A model generated the notes under the pieces. It did not search any database. It was not told the origin of the DNA and saw only the letters and a list, made by a program, of their open reading frames with translations. From Enterobacteriaceae bacterium UBA5654 (GTDB taxonomy: Bacteria > Pseudomonadota > Gammaproteobacteria > Enterobacterales > Enterobacteriaceae): DNA of 39,124 nt. Numbering within the stretch: position 1 is the first letter of the stretch; each line of letters starts with the position of its first letter. The stretch spans positions 1 to 39,124 of the forward strand of contig DIJC01000016.1 of assembly GCA_002421005.1 (NCBI GenBank), given 5' to 3'. The position numbers and the translations under genes are program-made. Of this stretch, positions 1 through 7,921 are shown piece after piece.

Positions 1-60
1 GGAGGCGCATTATAGGGAGTTCTTCGGCGTTGACAAGCCCTCTTTTCAAAAAACTTTTCA
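1..60 (-). promoter_or_regulatory. rRNA operon P1 promoter (rrnB-like) facing out of the window
   Basis: On the minus strand a -35 TTGTCA (31-36) and a perfect -10 TATAAT (9-14) are separated by 16 bp and followed by the GC-rich discriminator GCGCC. This is the layout of enterobacterial rrn P1 promoters. The A/T-rich tract at 37-60 fits an UP element. In E. coli murI lies directly upstream of rrnB, so a 16S rRNA gene should begin a few hundred bases beyond the left edge. The rRNA itself is not in the window. Confidence 0.85.
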
Positions 61-87
61 ACCGTCTCTTTTTTACGCAAAACACCA

Positions 88-939
88 TTAAACTGCCAGT
101 TTTTCGAGCGTTTCAAAGCCGTAGCGCTGTAAAACGGGCAGTAATTGTTCAGTCGCTGGCGTGAGAGCCATACAGAAAGCCATATTCGCAGCGGTTGATT
201 TCGCATCCGGTGCTTCATGTTCAAGTAGCCAGGCCGTTCGGCGAGCAATTGCCGCACCGGAATCGATCAGCCGGGTGCCTTCCGGCAGCACCTGCGATAA
301 TTCTTCCTGTAATAGCGGGAAGTGAGTACATCCGAGCACAACGGTATCCGGCGGTTCAGGCATCCGCAGCCACGGACGTAAAATACGGCGCAGTTCGTCT
401 AAGGGTACAGGGTTGCCGTGCAGTTTGGCCTCCGCCAGCTCCACCAGCTCCGCAGAGCCAAGCATTTCGATTCGGCATTCATTGGCAAAGCGTGCAATCA
501 GCTCGTGGGTATAAGGACGTTTCACCGTGCCGCGTGTCGCCAGCAATCCGACAATGCCATTGGCCGTCAAGCGCGCCGCAGGTTTGATCGCAGGAACCAC
601 CCCCACCACCGGGAACGTGAATTTTTCACGCAGCGCAGGAAGTGAAACGGTGCTGGCCGAGTTACAGGCGATCACCGCCAGTGCCAGGGGATAGCGGCTC
701 TGAACCGCAGTAACGATTTCAACAACGCGCTCAACGATGAACGCTTCGCTTTTCTCTCCATAAGGAAAAGCGACGTTGTCGAAAACATAGATATAGTGCA
801 GATCCGGCAGGAGATGCCGGATCTCATCATAGACCGATAACCCACCGACGCCGGAGTCAAACACCAGCACGGTGGGTCGCGGATCAGAAGGTGTAGCTGC
901 CAGACAAGGTGTATTCCCGTCCTGCAGTTTGGTAGCCAT
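88..939 (-). CDS. murI: Glutamate racemase
   Basis: Cytoplasmic racemase that converts L-glutamate to D-glutamate for peptidoglycan precursors. The 283-residue product has the family's two catalytic cysteines, C92 in ACNSAST and C204 in GCTHFPLL, plus the N-terminal FDSGVGG motif (27-33). In E. coli and Salmonella the protein has an N-terminal extension involved in control by UDP-MurNAc-L-Ala; the about 20 residues before the racemase core here match that. The ATG at 939 lies inside the 3' end of btuB, so the genes overlap by 56 bp as in E. coli, and murI is probably expressed partly by readthrough from btuB. An rRNA promoter begins right after its stop. Orthology is clear. Confidence 0.97.
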   Translation of the reverse strand: MATKLQDGNTPCLAATPSDPRPTVLVFDSGVGGLSVYDEIRHLLPDLHYIYVFDNVAFPYGEKSEAFIVERVVEIVTAVQSRYPLALAVIACNSASTVSLPALREKFTFPVVGVVPAIKPAARLTANGIVGLLATRGTVKRPYTHELIARFANECRIEMLGSAELVELAEAKLHGNPVPLDELRRILRPWLRMPEPPDTVVLGCTHFPLLQEELSQVLPEGTRLIDSGAAIARRTAWLLEHEAPDAKSTAANMAFCMALTPATEQLLPVLQRYGFETLEKLAV

Positions 940-2734
940 AAACTGTCTCGTAATCTTTATCGAACAGGTTGGCTATTTTACCACGAACTGTCAGGTGTGA
1001 GGTGACTGGATACGAAACTGCTGCATCCCACAAACTTACGCCGCCCATTTTCACATTGCGGGTTGGATAAGTGCTGTAGTCCGCGTCGTACCGGGTACCC
1101 AGATAGTGATAAGTCAGACTCCAGTCAGCGTTGTAGACCTGAGTATCAAGCTGATACTTCACCTGCTGCTTCGCCCGGCGCGCCAGCGGCTTATCGGTCA
1201 GCGCATTACGCGCATCAACATAGTCGTAACCCACGCTGTGCGTTACCGGCCCGGTATCAAAGGAGGCCGTCGCTTCGACGCCTTTAATCCGCGCTTTACC
1301 AACGTTGTAATACGACATTAATTGATCGTCATAATCGATCAGATTATCAATGTCATTGCGATAGCCCGATACGCGCCAGTTCACCCCGGCCGTAAGGCCT
1401 TCGAAAGCCCCTTCCCACTGTTTGCTTTTTTCCGGGTCGAGATTGTCGTTGCCATAGAAACCGTAAAGCTGTCCAAGATTCGGCGCTTTAAACGCGGTGC
1501 CGTAAGATGCCACGAAACGATAGCCTTCGATAAACTCCCATGCCGCGCTTCCCTGCCAGGTTTCATGCTGACCGAACTGGGAGTTATCATCGCTACGTGC
1601 TGCGCCTTCGAGGGTAAAGGCATCAATCTGTTGCAGCGCGGTCAAATAAACGCCAGTGTTTCGCAGATCGTAGCCATCCGTCACATAGTTAGTACCCGGC
1701 TCGGTACTTTGTTTCTGCCAGTCCACGCCTGCGCCAATATTTCCGTGTCCGACATCAACCGAGTTCGCCCATTGCAGGTTGTACTGTTTGATTTCGTCCA
1801 GCGTAGCGGAAGAGTCATAGCGCCCCAGATGCGGATCGTAGTTGAAATCCTTACTGTGGCTGTAACCGGAATAGAGCTGGGAATGGAAGATATCATTATT
1901 AAAGCGCAGGCCCGCGTTCCAGGTCTGGCTGTATAGCTGACGAGTATCCACCAGCGTGTCCGGGGTAAACGAGCTGTAATAGCCTTCGTAGTCGGTACGG
2001 TTGTTGTAACCGTAGCCGCGCACAAACCCGCTCCACTGGTCAGAGAAATTATGCTCAAGGGCGCCGTACAGCGTCTTATTCATAAAACCATCGTCATCCG
2101 GCTGCGCTAATCCACCCGTATTGCCGTCGGCTTTAATATCAAAGCCTTTGGTATACGTATAATCGCCCGCCAGCGTCGCGCGGGTATTTTCGCCGAGCGT
2201 CTGCTGGGTGCTGCCGCCGTAATTTTGATAACCGTGCGATCCTACCCCGGCATTCAGCGTCGTCCCGTCTTTTTCACGCGTGGTGATAATATTCACCACG
2301 CCGCCGATGGCATCGGAACCATATACCGCCGAGCGCGGTCCGCGAATATATTCAATGCGCTGCACCAGCGAAATCGGGAACTGGCTGAGATCGGAAGATC
2401 CGCTCACGCCCGCCTGGTTGAGGCGAATACCATCGACCAGAATCAGCACGTGGCTGGAATTAGTGCCGCGAATAAAGAGAGAGGACTGCTGGCCCATGCC
2501 GCCATTCTGCGCAATATCCACGCCCGGCAAACGACGCATGACGTCCGTTACCGTCGTTGACTGCCAGCGATCGATATCCTGACGGGTGACGATGCTGACC
2601 GGTGCCAGAACGGTATTCACCGGCTGTTGAAAACGATTTGCTGTTACCACCAGAGTGTCCGGGTTGCTATCCTGCGCCCAGCCAGAAAAAGCCGTGACGG
2701 AGAGCGCCGTCAGCAGCGAAGCTTTTTTAATCAT
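884..2734 (-). CDS. btuB: Outer-membrane cobalamin transporter, TonB-dependent
   Basis: Outer-membrane beta-barrel that takes up vitamin B12 using TonB energy. The product is 616 residues (E. coli BtuB about 614). It starts with a signal peptide (MIKKASLLTALSV to GWA), followed by the TonB box DTLVVTA near residue 27, a plug domain with the VLILVDGIRLN segment, and a barrel ending in a C-terminal phenylalanine. I chose the ATG at 2734 because it opens the signal peptide; the longer in-frame extension upstream is riboswitch sequence. It is the first gene of a btuB-murI unit. Expression should be controlled by the leader riboswitch, and possibly also by MetJ at the promoter. Confidence 0.97.
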   Translation of the reverse strand: MIKKASLLTALSVTAFSGWAQDSNPDTLVVTANRFQQPVNTVLAPVSIVTRQDIDRWQSTTVTDVMRRLPGVDIAQNGGMGQQSSLFIRGTNSSHVLILVDGIRLNQAGVSGSSDLSQFPISLVQRIEYIRGPRSAVYGSDAIGGVVNIITTREKDGTTLNAGVGSHGYQNYGGSTQQTLGENTRATLAGDYTYTKGFDIKADGNTGGLAQPDDDGFMNKTLYGALEHNFSDQWSGFVRGYGYNNRTDYEGYYSSFTPDTLVDTRQLYSQTWNAGLRFNNDIFHSQLYSGYSHSKDFNYDPHLGRYDSSATLDEIKQYNLQWANSVDVGHGNIGAGVDWQKQSTEPGTNYVTDGYDLRNTGVYLTALQQIDAFTLEGAARSDDNSQFGQHETWQGSAAWEFIEGYRFVASYGTAFKAPNLGQLYGFYGNDNLDPEKSKQWEGAFEGLTAGVNWRVSGYRNDIDNLIDYDDQLMSYYNVGKARIKGVEATASFDTGPVTHSVGYDYVDARNALTDKPLARRAKQQVKYQLDTQVYNADWSLTYHYLGTRYDADYSTYPTRNVKMGGVSLWDAAVSYPVTSHLTVRGKIANLFDKDYETVYGYQTAGREYTLSGSYTF

Positions 2735-2970
2735 TGTAAAAGCATCCACAATATAAGAAGGATGCCGCAGGCTCCATCGATAGCACGCGATGATGGTAGC
2801 CAAATGCGACGTTTCCCGGCAGGTCTTCGGGCTTGGAAATTTTTCAGGATGATGACTTCCCACCTTGCGGCAGTGTCTGCGTTTGCACTCATCCCAACTT
2901 TCCTTACCGCTGCGCGTCAGCCCCAGATTTACACTGGATTCCCTTTTAACTCACAGGACCGGAACGGGGA
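2735..2970 (-). promoter_or_regulatory. Cobalamin riboswitch in the btuB leader
   Basis: The minus-strand leader of btuB contains the conserved B12-riboswitch blocks. Near the 5' end are GGTCCTGTGAGTTAAAAGGG (about 2941-2960) and AATCCAGTG. Then come CACTGCC, GGTGGGAAGTC, and the B12 box AAGCCCGAAGACCTGCC at 2818-2834. The expression platform next to the ATG contains CCTGCGGCATCC. Order and spacing match the E. coli btuB leader, where adenosylcobalamin binding hides the ribosome-binding site and lowers expression. Confidence 0.93.
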
Positions 2971-2990
2971 TGCTACATTTAGTCTTATGC

Positions 2991-3006
2991 AGAAGTCCAG
3001 ACATCT
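2991..3006 (-). promoter_or_regulatory. Tandem met-box-like pair upstream of btuB (candidate MetJ site)
   Basis: AGAAGTCC and AGACATCT lie head to tail here, matching the MetJ consensus AGACGTCT at 6/8 and 7/8 positions. MetJ binds two or more adjacent 8-bp boxes. The pair lies just upstream of the riboswitch, where the btuB promoter must be. Role inferred from sequence only. Confidence 0.4.
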
Positions 3007-3023
3007 ATTTAAGCATCGAGGGC

Positions 3024-3058
3024 TGGACATCCCCTGAGCAATCCCTACAATCCCCGCG
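3024..3058 (+). promoter_or_regulatory. trmA promoter with rRNA-type discriminator
   Basis: -35 TGGACA (3024-3029), 16-bp spacer, -10 TACAAT (3046-3051), followed by the GC-rich block CCCCGCG (3052-3058). A GC-rich discriminator after the -10 is typical of stringently controlled stable-RNA promoters and is known for E. coli trmA. It is divergent from the btuB promoter. Confidence 0.7.
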
Positions 3059-3082
3059 TACTTTTATTATTCAGGACCGATC

Positions 3083-4183
3083 ATGACCCCCGAACACCTT
3101 CCGACAGACCAGTACGAAGCGCAGCTTGCCGAGAAAGTTGTCCGCCTGCAAAGCATGATGCAGCCGTTTACCGCGCGGGTGCCGGAGGTGTTCCGTTCTC
3201 CGGTCAGTCATTACCGGATGCGTGCCGAATTCCGTCTCTGGCACGACGGCGATGACCTCTACCACATCATGTTCGATCAACAGACCAAAAGCCGCATTCG
3301 TGTTGACCGCTTTCCGGCCGCGAGTGAGCTGATCAATCAACTGATGACGGCGATGATTGAAGGCGTGCGTCATAACCGCGTTCTGCGTCACAAGCTTTTT
3401 CAGATCGATTACCTCACCACCCTGAGCAATCAGGCGGTGATCTCGCTGCTGTACCATAAAAAGTTGGATGACGAGTGGCGTCAGGAGGCGGAGGCTCTGC
3501 GCGATACCCTGCGTGCGCAAAATCTCAATGTGCATCTGATTGGCCGGGCGACCAAAACCAAAATCGAGCTGGACCAGGATTATATCGACGAGCGACTGCC
3601 CGTCGCCGGACGTGAAATGATCTATCGTCAGGTAGAAAACAGCTTCACCCAGCCTAATGCAGCGATGAACATTCAGATGCTGGAATGGGCGCTGGACGCC
3701 ACCCGGGACGCCACCGGCGATTTGCTGGAGCTGTACTGCGGCAACGGTAATTTTTCGCTGGCGCTGGCGCGCAATTTTGACCGCGTGCTGGCGACCGAAA
3801 TCGCGAAACCTTCCGTTGCGGCGGCCCAGTACAACATCAGCGCCAACCATATTGATAACGTGCAGATTATCCGCATGGCGGCGGAAGAATTCACCCAGGC
3901 GATGAACGGCGTGCGCGAATTTAACCGTTTACAGGGGATTGATCTGAAGAGCTATCAGTGCGAAACAATTTTTGTCGATCCACCGCGCAGTGGGCTGGAC
4001 AGCGAAACCGAGAAAATGGTGCAGGCGTATCCGCGCATCCTGTACATCTCCTGCAACCCGGAAACGCTGTGCAAAAACCTGGAGACGCTAAGCCAGACGC
4101 ACAACATCTCGCGCCTGGCATTGTTCGATCAGTTTCCCTACACGCACCATATGGAGTGCGGGGTGCTGCTTACCCGCAAGTGA
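3083..4183 (+). CDS. trmA: tRNA (uracil-54-C5)-methyltransferase
   Basis: SAM-dependent enzyme that makes ribothymidine (m5U54) in the T-loop of nearly all tRNAs. The product is 366 residues, as in E. coli. The C-terminal Rossmann methyltransferase domain contains ELYCGNGNFS (about 216-225) and DPPRSGLD (299-306). The catalytic nucleophile is C324 in ISCNPETL, and the general base is E358 in HMECG; both fall at E. coli positions. The start ATG at 3083 follows the AGGACC element. Its stop TGA (4181-4183) is directly followed by the yijD stop on the other strand, leaving no intergenic base or terminator. Growth-rate-dependent control is suggested by its promoter. Confidence 0.97.
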   Translation: MTPEHLPTDQYEAQLAEKVVRLQSMMQPFTARVPEVFRSPVSHYRMRAEFRLWHDGDDLYHIMFDQQTKSRIRVDRFPAASELINQLMTAMIEGVRHNRVLRHKLFQIDYLTTLSNQAVISLLYHKKLDDEWRQEAEALRDTLRAQNLNVHLIGRATKTKIELDQDYIDERLPVAGREMIYRQVENSFTQPNAAMNIQMLEWALDATRDATGDLLELYCGNGNFSLALARNFDRVLATEIAKPSVAAAQYNISANHIDNVQIIRMAAEEFTQAMNGVREFNRLQGIDLKSYQCETIFVDPPRSGLDSETEKMVQAYPRILYISCNPETLCKNLETLSQTHNISRLALFDQFPYTHHMECGVLLTRK

Positions 4184-4546
4184 TTACTCTTTGGAAACGT
4201 TATGCCTGCGATGGCGTACCCGGCTGCCGACCCAGAACACCAGGATCACCGACAGCACCGCAGGCAGGAAGTTAGAGCCAATCGCCGGATATTCTGCCCG
4301 CACCACCGTGCTGTACAGCAGAATACCGAGAATAAAGCAGCCTGCGGACAGCCCCGGTAACCCCACGGGCATGGTGCGATTCTGGTAGCGCTGGTGCAGA
4401 CAGTACACCGTCAGCACCAGCGAAATAATGGGGAATACAGAGAACGGCACGATGGCGCTAAACAGCGCCGCGAAAGTGCCATTGACAGATAAGCCAGCGA
4501 TTAGCGCCAGCAGCAGCGTGCCTCGATCCTGATCGGTCTGTTTCAT
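4184..4546 (-). CDS. yijD: Inner membrane protein YijD (DUF1422 family)
   Basis: Small membrane protein of 120 residues and unknown function, conserved in enterobacteria. It has about four hydrophobic segments (roughly residues 10-29, 33-50, 63-83, 88-108) and a basic C-terminus. The ATG at 4546 follows a strong AAGGAAGGG ribosome-binding site and lies 12 bp after the fabR stop, so it is the second gene of a fabR-yijD operon, as in E. coli. Its stop codon abuts the trmA stop on the opposite strand. Confidence 0.92.
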   Translation of the reverse strand: MKQTDQDRGTLLLALIAGLSVNGTFAALFSAIVPFSVFPIISLVLTVYCLHQRYQNRTMPVGLPGLSAGCFILGILLYSTVVRAEYPAIGSNFLPAVLSVILVFWVGSRVRHRRHNVSKE

Positions 4547-4558
4547 TGCCCTTCCTTT

Positions 4559-5191
4559 TTACTCCGGGTGAGGTGTCGGCTTTTCCTGCTCCCGACGATA
4601 CCAGTAATAAGCGCCCTTCGAGATCATGCGCAGTTGTAACACCAGCCGCTCTTCTAATTGCCTGCGCTGCTCGGCGCTCACGTCCAGCGCCTCTGCGCCA
4701 GCGCTAAACACAATGGTGACCATTGCTTCCGCCTGCGCTTCCGTAAAGGCACGCGGCATGTGATTTTCGATTTCCAGATAGTCGGCAAGTTCCGCAATAA
4801 AATGCTGAATTTCACGCGCAACGGCGGCGCGAAATGCGCTTGATGTGCCCGAACGCTCACGCAAAAGCAGGCGGAAGGCATTCGGGTTATTGCCGATAAA
4901 CTCCATAAACGTGGAGACCGATGTGCGGATCACGCTGCCGCCTTTGGCAATACGCTGACGCGCCTGACGCATCAGCTGGCGCAGCATCAGCCCGCTCTCA
5001 TCGACCATGGTCAGGCCCAGTTCATCCACATCGCGAAAATGGCGATAAAATGAAGTGGGCGCAATCCCCGCCTCGCGCGCGACTTCACGCAGGCTCAGGC
5101 TGGCAAAACTGCGCTCTGCGCTCAGTTGACTAAATGCCGCTTCTACCAGCGAACGCCGGGTTTTTTCTTTTTGTTGCGCTCTTACGCCCAT
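4559..5191 (-). CDS. fabR: Unsaturated fatty acid synthesis repressor (TetR family)
   Basis: TetR-family repressor of fabB and fabA that senses the balance of unsaturated and saturated acyl chains. The 210-residue product has an N-terminal helix-turn-helix at about residues 28-50 (LSLREVAREAGIAPTSFYRHF) and the long helical ligand and dimer domain of the family. I chose the ATG at 5191; a GTG one codon upstream (5194) is in frame and would add a single Met. It is about four residues shorter at the C-terminus than the E. coli protein. It is divergent from sthA and co-transcribed with yijD. Confidence 0.95.
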   Translation of the reverse strand: MGVRAQQKEKTRRSLVEAAFSQLSAERSFASLSLREVAREAGIAPTSFYRHFRDVDELGLTMVDESGLMLRQLMRQARQRIAKGGSVIRTSVSTFMEFIGNNPNAFRLLLRERSGTSSAFRAAVAREIQHFIAELADYLEIENHMPRAFTEAQAEAMVTIVFSAGAEALDVSAEQRRQLEERLVLQLRMISKGAYYWYRREQEKPTPHPE

Positions 5192-5389
5192 CACGATGTC
5201 TGAATCCTTCCAAAGGCCCAGAAAGCACTATACCAGAGATTAAAAAGGATCTGTTTGCGCAGGATGTGAATGATTGTTTACGAGCTGTTTCAGCTTTATT
5301 GCGCAAAAAAGCACAACGATAATTGGGTTAAAGAACGGCAAATGTTATCATCATGTTTATTTTATGTATAAAAACAGGTGAGTCATACC

Positions 5390-6790
5390 ATGCCACATTC
5401 CTGGGATTATGATGCAATAGTCATTGGGTCTGGACCGGGCGGCGAAGGCGCTGCGATGGGTCTGGTTAAGCAGGGAGCGCGGGTCGCCGTCATTGAGCGC
5501 TATCACAACGTCGGCGGCGGCTGTACTCACTGGGGCACCATCCCCTCCAAAGCCCTTCGCCACGCCGTAAGCCGTATTATCGAATTCAACCAAAACCCGC
5601 TTTATAGCGACCATTCCCGGCTTTTACGCTCCTCTTTCGCCGATATTCTCAACCATGCTGATAACGTCATTAACCAGCAGACGCGGATGCGTCAGGGTTT
5701 TTACGAGCGTAACCACTGTGAAATTTTGCAGGGCGACGCCAGCTTCGTGGATGAGCATACGCTGGCGCTGACCTGCCACGACGGCACGGTGGAAACGCTG
5801 ACGGCGGAAAAATTCGTGATTGCCTGCGGCTCGCGCCCCTACCGTCCGGCTAACGTCGATTTTTCTCATCCGCGCATCTATGACAGCGACTCAATCCTGA
5901 GCCTGCACCATGAACCCCGTCATGTGATCATCTACGGTGCCGGGGTGATCGGCTGCGAATATGCGTCGATCTTTCGGGGAATGGATGTCAAAGTCGATCT
6001 TATTAATACCCGCGATCGCCTGCTGGCGTTTCTCGATCAGGAAATGTCCGATTCGCTCTCCTATCATTTCTGGAACAGCGGCGTGGTCATTCGCCATAAC
6101 GAAGAGTATGAGCGCATTGAAGGCACGGACGACGGCGTGATCATGCATCTGCAATCCGGCAAAAAGCTCAAGGCGGATTGCCTGCTGTATGCCAACGGAC
6201 GTACCGGTAACACCGACTCGCTGGCGCTGGAAAATATCGGGTTACAGGCGGACAACCGGGGGCAACTGAAAGTCAACAGCATGTACCAGACCGCCCTGCC
6301 GCACATTTATGGGGTTGGAGATGTGATTGGCTATCCGAGTCTGGCGTCTGCCGCTTACGATCAGGGTCGCATCGCCGCGCAGGCCATGAGCAAAGGCGAA
6401 GCCACCGCGCATCTGATAGAAGATATTCCCACCGGTATTTATACCATCCCGGAAATCAGTTCCGTCGGTAAAACCGAGCAGCAGCTGACGGCGATGAAAG
6501 TGCCATACGAAGTCGGGCGGGCGCAGTTTAAGCATCTGGCGCGCGCGCAAATCGTGGGGATGAACGTCGGCACCCTGAAAATCCTCTTCCATCGGGAGAC
6601 GAAAGAGATCCTTGGCATTCACTGCTTTGGCGAGCGCGCGGCCGAAATTATTCACATCGGCCAGGCGATTATGGAGCAGAAAGGTGGCGGTAACACAATT
6701 GAATACTTTGTTAACACCACCTTCAACTACCCGACGATGGCGGAAGCCTATCGGGTTGCGGCACTAAACGGGTTAAACCGCCTGTTTTAA
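5390..6790 (+). CDS. sthA: Soluble pyridine nucleotide transhydrogenase
   Basis: Cytoplasmic FAD enzyme that moves reducing equivalents from NADPH to NAD+. The product is 466 residues, as in E. coli. It has an FAD-binding GSGPGGEGAA near the N-terminus, an NAD(P)-binding YGAGVIGCEYA at about 184-194, and a C-terminal dimerisation domain. It belongs to the flavoprotein disulfide reductase family but has lost its redox centre: GGGCTHWGTIPSK keeps one cysteine where relatives have two, and the C-terminal motif reads NYPTMAEA without the catalytic His. Both are usual for SthA. I chose the ATG at 5390 (AGGTGAG upstream) over a GTG four codons earlier. It converges with oxyR and overlaps it by 18 bp. 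Confidence 0.97.
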   Translation: MPHSWDYDAIVIGSGPGGEGAAMGLVKQGARVAVIERYHNVGGGCTHWGTIPSKALRHAVSRIIEFNQNPLYSDHSRLLRSSFADILNHADNVINQQTRMRQGFYERNHCEILQGDASFVDEHTLALTCHDGTVETLTAEKFVIACGSRPYRPANVDFSHPRIYDSDSILSLHHEPRHVIIYGAGVIGCEYASIFRGMDVKVDLINTRDRLLAFLDQEMSDSLSYHFWNSGVVIRHNEEYERIEGTDDGVIMHLQSGKKLKADCLLYANGRTGNTDSLALENIGLQADNRGQLKVNSMYQTALPHIYGVGDVIGYPSLASAAYDQGRIAAQAMSKGEATAHLIEDIPTGIYTIPEISSVGKTEQQLTAMKVPYEVGRAQFKHLARAQIVGMNVGTLKILFHRETKEILGIHCFGERAAEIIHIGQAIMEQKGGGNTIEYFVNTTFNYPTMAEAYRVAALNGLNRLF

Positions 6791-7690
6791 CGTCTGTTCA
6801 AAGTGGCCATCCATCTTCTCGCGGATGGCCTCCGCCAGCTGTTCATAACGGCTGCGCAGCGGCGATCCCGGACGGTACACCAGCCCGACGGTGCGGCGCG
6901 GTTCCGGCTTAATGCAGGGCAGATAAACCACTCCGTCGCGCTTGTGCTCCTGCGGCACAGACAGCGCAGGCAGAAGCGTGATGCCGCTTCCCGCCGCCAC
7001 CATATTGCGTAGCGTTTCCAGACTGGTTGCGCGAAAGTGGGTATCTTCATCCGCGCCCGCTTCGAAGCAGAATCCCATCGCCTGATCGCGCAGGCAGTGA
7101 CCGTCTTCCAGCATCAGCAGTTTTTCGCCCGCCAGATCGGACATCGGCACGCGGTCGCGCTCCGCCCACGGGTGATCTTCATAAATCGCCAGCTTCATCG
7201 GCTCATCAAACAGCGGCACTTCAATAAACGCCTCGCTCTCTTTGACCAGCGCGAGGATCGCGCAATCCAGCTTACCGCTGTCAAGCTGGGCAAGGAGCTG
7301 ATGCGTTTGCGCTTCGTGCAGATACATTTCCAGCTTTGGAAACGCCTGATGCAGCATGGGAATAATATGCGGGAGCAGATAAGGCCCGACCGTTGGGATC
7401 AGACCGATATGCAGCGGGCCGGACATGGTTTCGCCCTGCTGGCTCGCCATCTCCTTAAGCACTTTGACCTCACGCAGCACGGTGCGCGCCTGGTCTACCA
7501 GCAGCAGCCCTGCCTGGGTGAACAGCACTTTGCGGCTGGTGCGTTCCAGCAGCATCACGCCCAGTTCGTCTTCCAGTTTGCGAATTTGACCGCTCAGCGT
7601 GGGCTGGCTGACGTGACAAGAATCGGCGGCCCGGCGGAAATGGCGGTGCTCGGCCAGCGCGACAAGGTATTCAAGATCGCGGATATTCAT
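6773..7690 (-). CDS. oxyR: Hydrogen peroxide-sensing LysR-type regulator
   Basis: Transcription factor that activates peroxide-defence genes when oxidised. The product is 305 residues, as in E. coli. The N-terminal LysR winged helix-turn-helix is at about 2-60, followed by the regulatory domain. The redox pair C199 and C208 (DGHCLRDQAMGFC) is present, so disulfide sensing should be intact. I chose the ATG at 7690, preceded by GGAGGAAGAAC; longer starts lack a site and extend into the operator. Its 3' end overlaps sthA by 18 bp on the opposite strand. It is divergent from oxyS. Confidence 0.98.
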   Translation of the reverse strand: MNIRDLEYLVALAEHRHFRRAADSCHVSQPTLSGQIRKLEDELGVMLLERTSRKVLFTQAGLLLVDQARTVLREVKVLKEMASQQGETMSGPLHIGLIPTVGPYLLPHIIPMLHQAFPKLEMYLHEAQTHQLLAQLDSGKLDCAILALVKESEAFIEVPLFDEPMKLAIYEDHPWAERDRVPMSDLAGEKLLMLEDGHCLRDQAMGFCFEAGADEDTHFRATSLETLRNMVAAGSGITLLPALSVPQEHKRDGVVYLPCIKPEPRRTVGLVYRPGSPLRSRYEQLAEAIREKMDGHFEQTLKQAV

Positions 7691-7710
7691 TGTTCTTCCT
7701 CCATCGCCAC

Positions 7711-7762
7711 GATAGTTCATGGCGATAGATAGCATAGCAACGAACGATTATCCCTATCAAGC
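7711..7762. promoter_or_regulatory. OxyR operator between oxyR and oxyS
   Basis: Repeated ATAG / CTAT elements (GATAG at 7711, GCGATAGATAG around 7722-7732, TTATCCCTATC around 7748-7758) lie in the divergent region. They fit the extended OxyR footprint with ATAGNT-type half-sites. In E. coli OxyR bound here represses its own gene and, when oxidised, activates oxyS. Confidence 0.6.
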
Positions 7763-7790
7763 GTTCTGTACAATAATTGTCACCAGAAGC

Positions 7791-7899
7791 GAGACGGTAC
7801 TTTGTTTAACCCTCGAAGCCACTGCTCCTTCAGAGAGTCTCTCTCGAAACCTAAAGCCAACGTGAATTATTTGCGGACCAAGACGGTCCGCTTTTTTTT
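7791..7899 (+). ncRNA. oxyS: OxyS small regulatory RNA
   Basis: Peroxide-induced, Hfq-dependent regulatory RNA. The about 108-nt stretch starts at GAGACGGTAC and keeps landmarks of E. coli OxyS: TTTAACCCTCGAAGCCACTG in the first stem-loop, the linker CTAAAGCCAACGTGAA (7851-7866) used for Hfq binding, and a terminal hairpin with a U-run. It lies divergent from oxyR with the OxyR operator between. The first half has diverged from E. coli, as is usual among genera. The 5' end is placed by analogy. Confidence 0.88.
7873..7899 (+). terminator. Rho-independent terminator of oxyS
   Basis: Stem GCGGACC (7873-7879) / GGTCCGC (7885-7891), 5-nt loop, then eight T (7892-7899). It forms the 3' end of OxyS and lies 23 bp from the argH stop on the other strand. 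Confidence 0.92.
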
Positions 7900-7921
7900 G
7901 CCCTGGGGAAATTATCCGGGC

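Noticed and set aside
1322..1936. 204-codon open frame opposite btuB
   Set aside because: Antisense to a conserved beta-barrel gene; no ribosome-binding site and no recognisable protein.
2735..2863. N-terminal extension of btuB to 2863
   Set aside because: The extra codons are the riboswitch; the signal peptide starts at 2734.
5426..5568. Missing second redox cysteine in SthA as a defect
   Set aside because: Soluble transhydrogenases normally lack the disulfide of their relatives, so the GGGCTHWGTIPSK form is expected.
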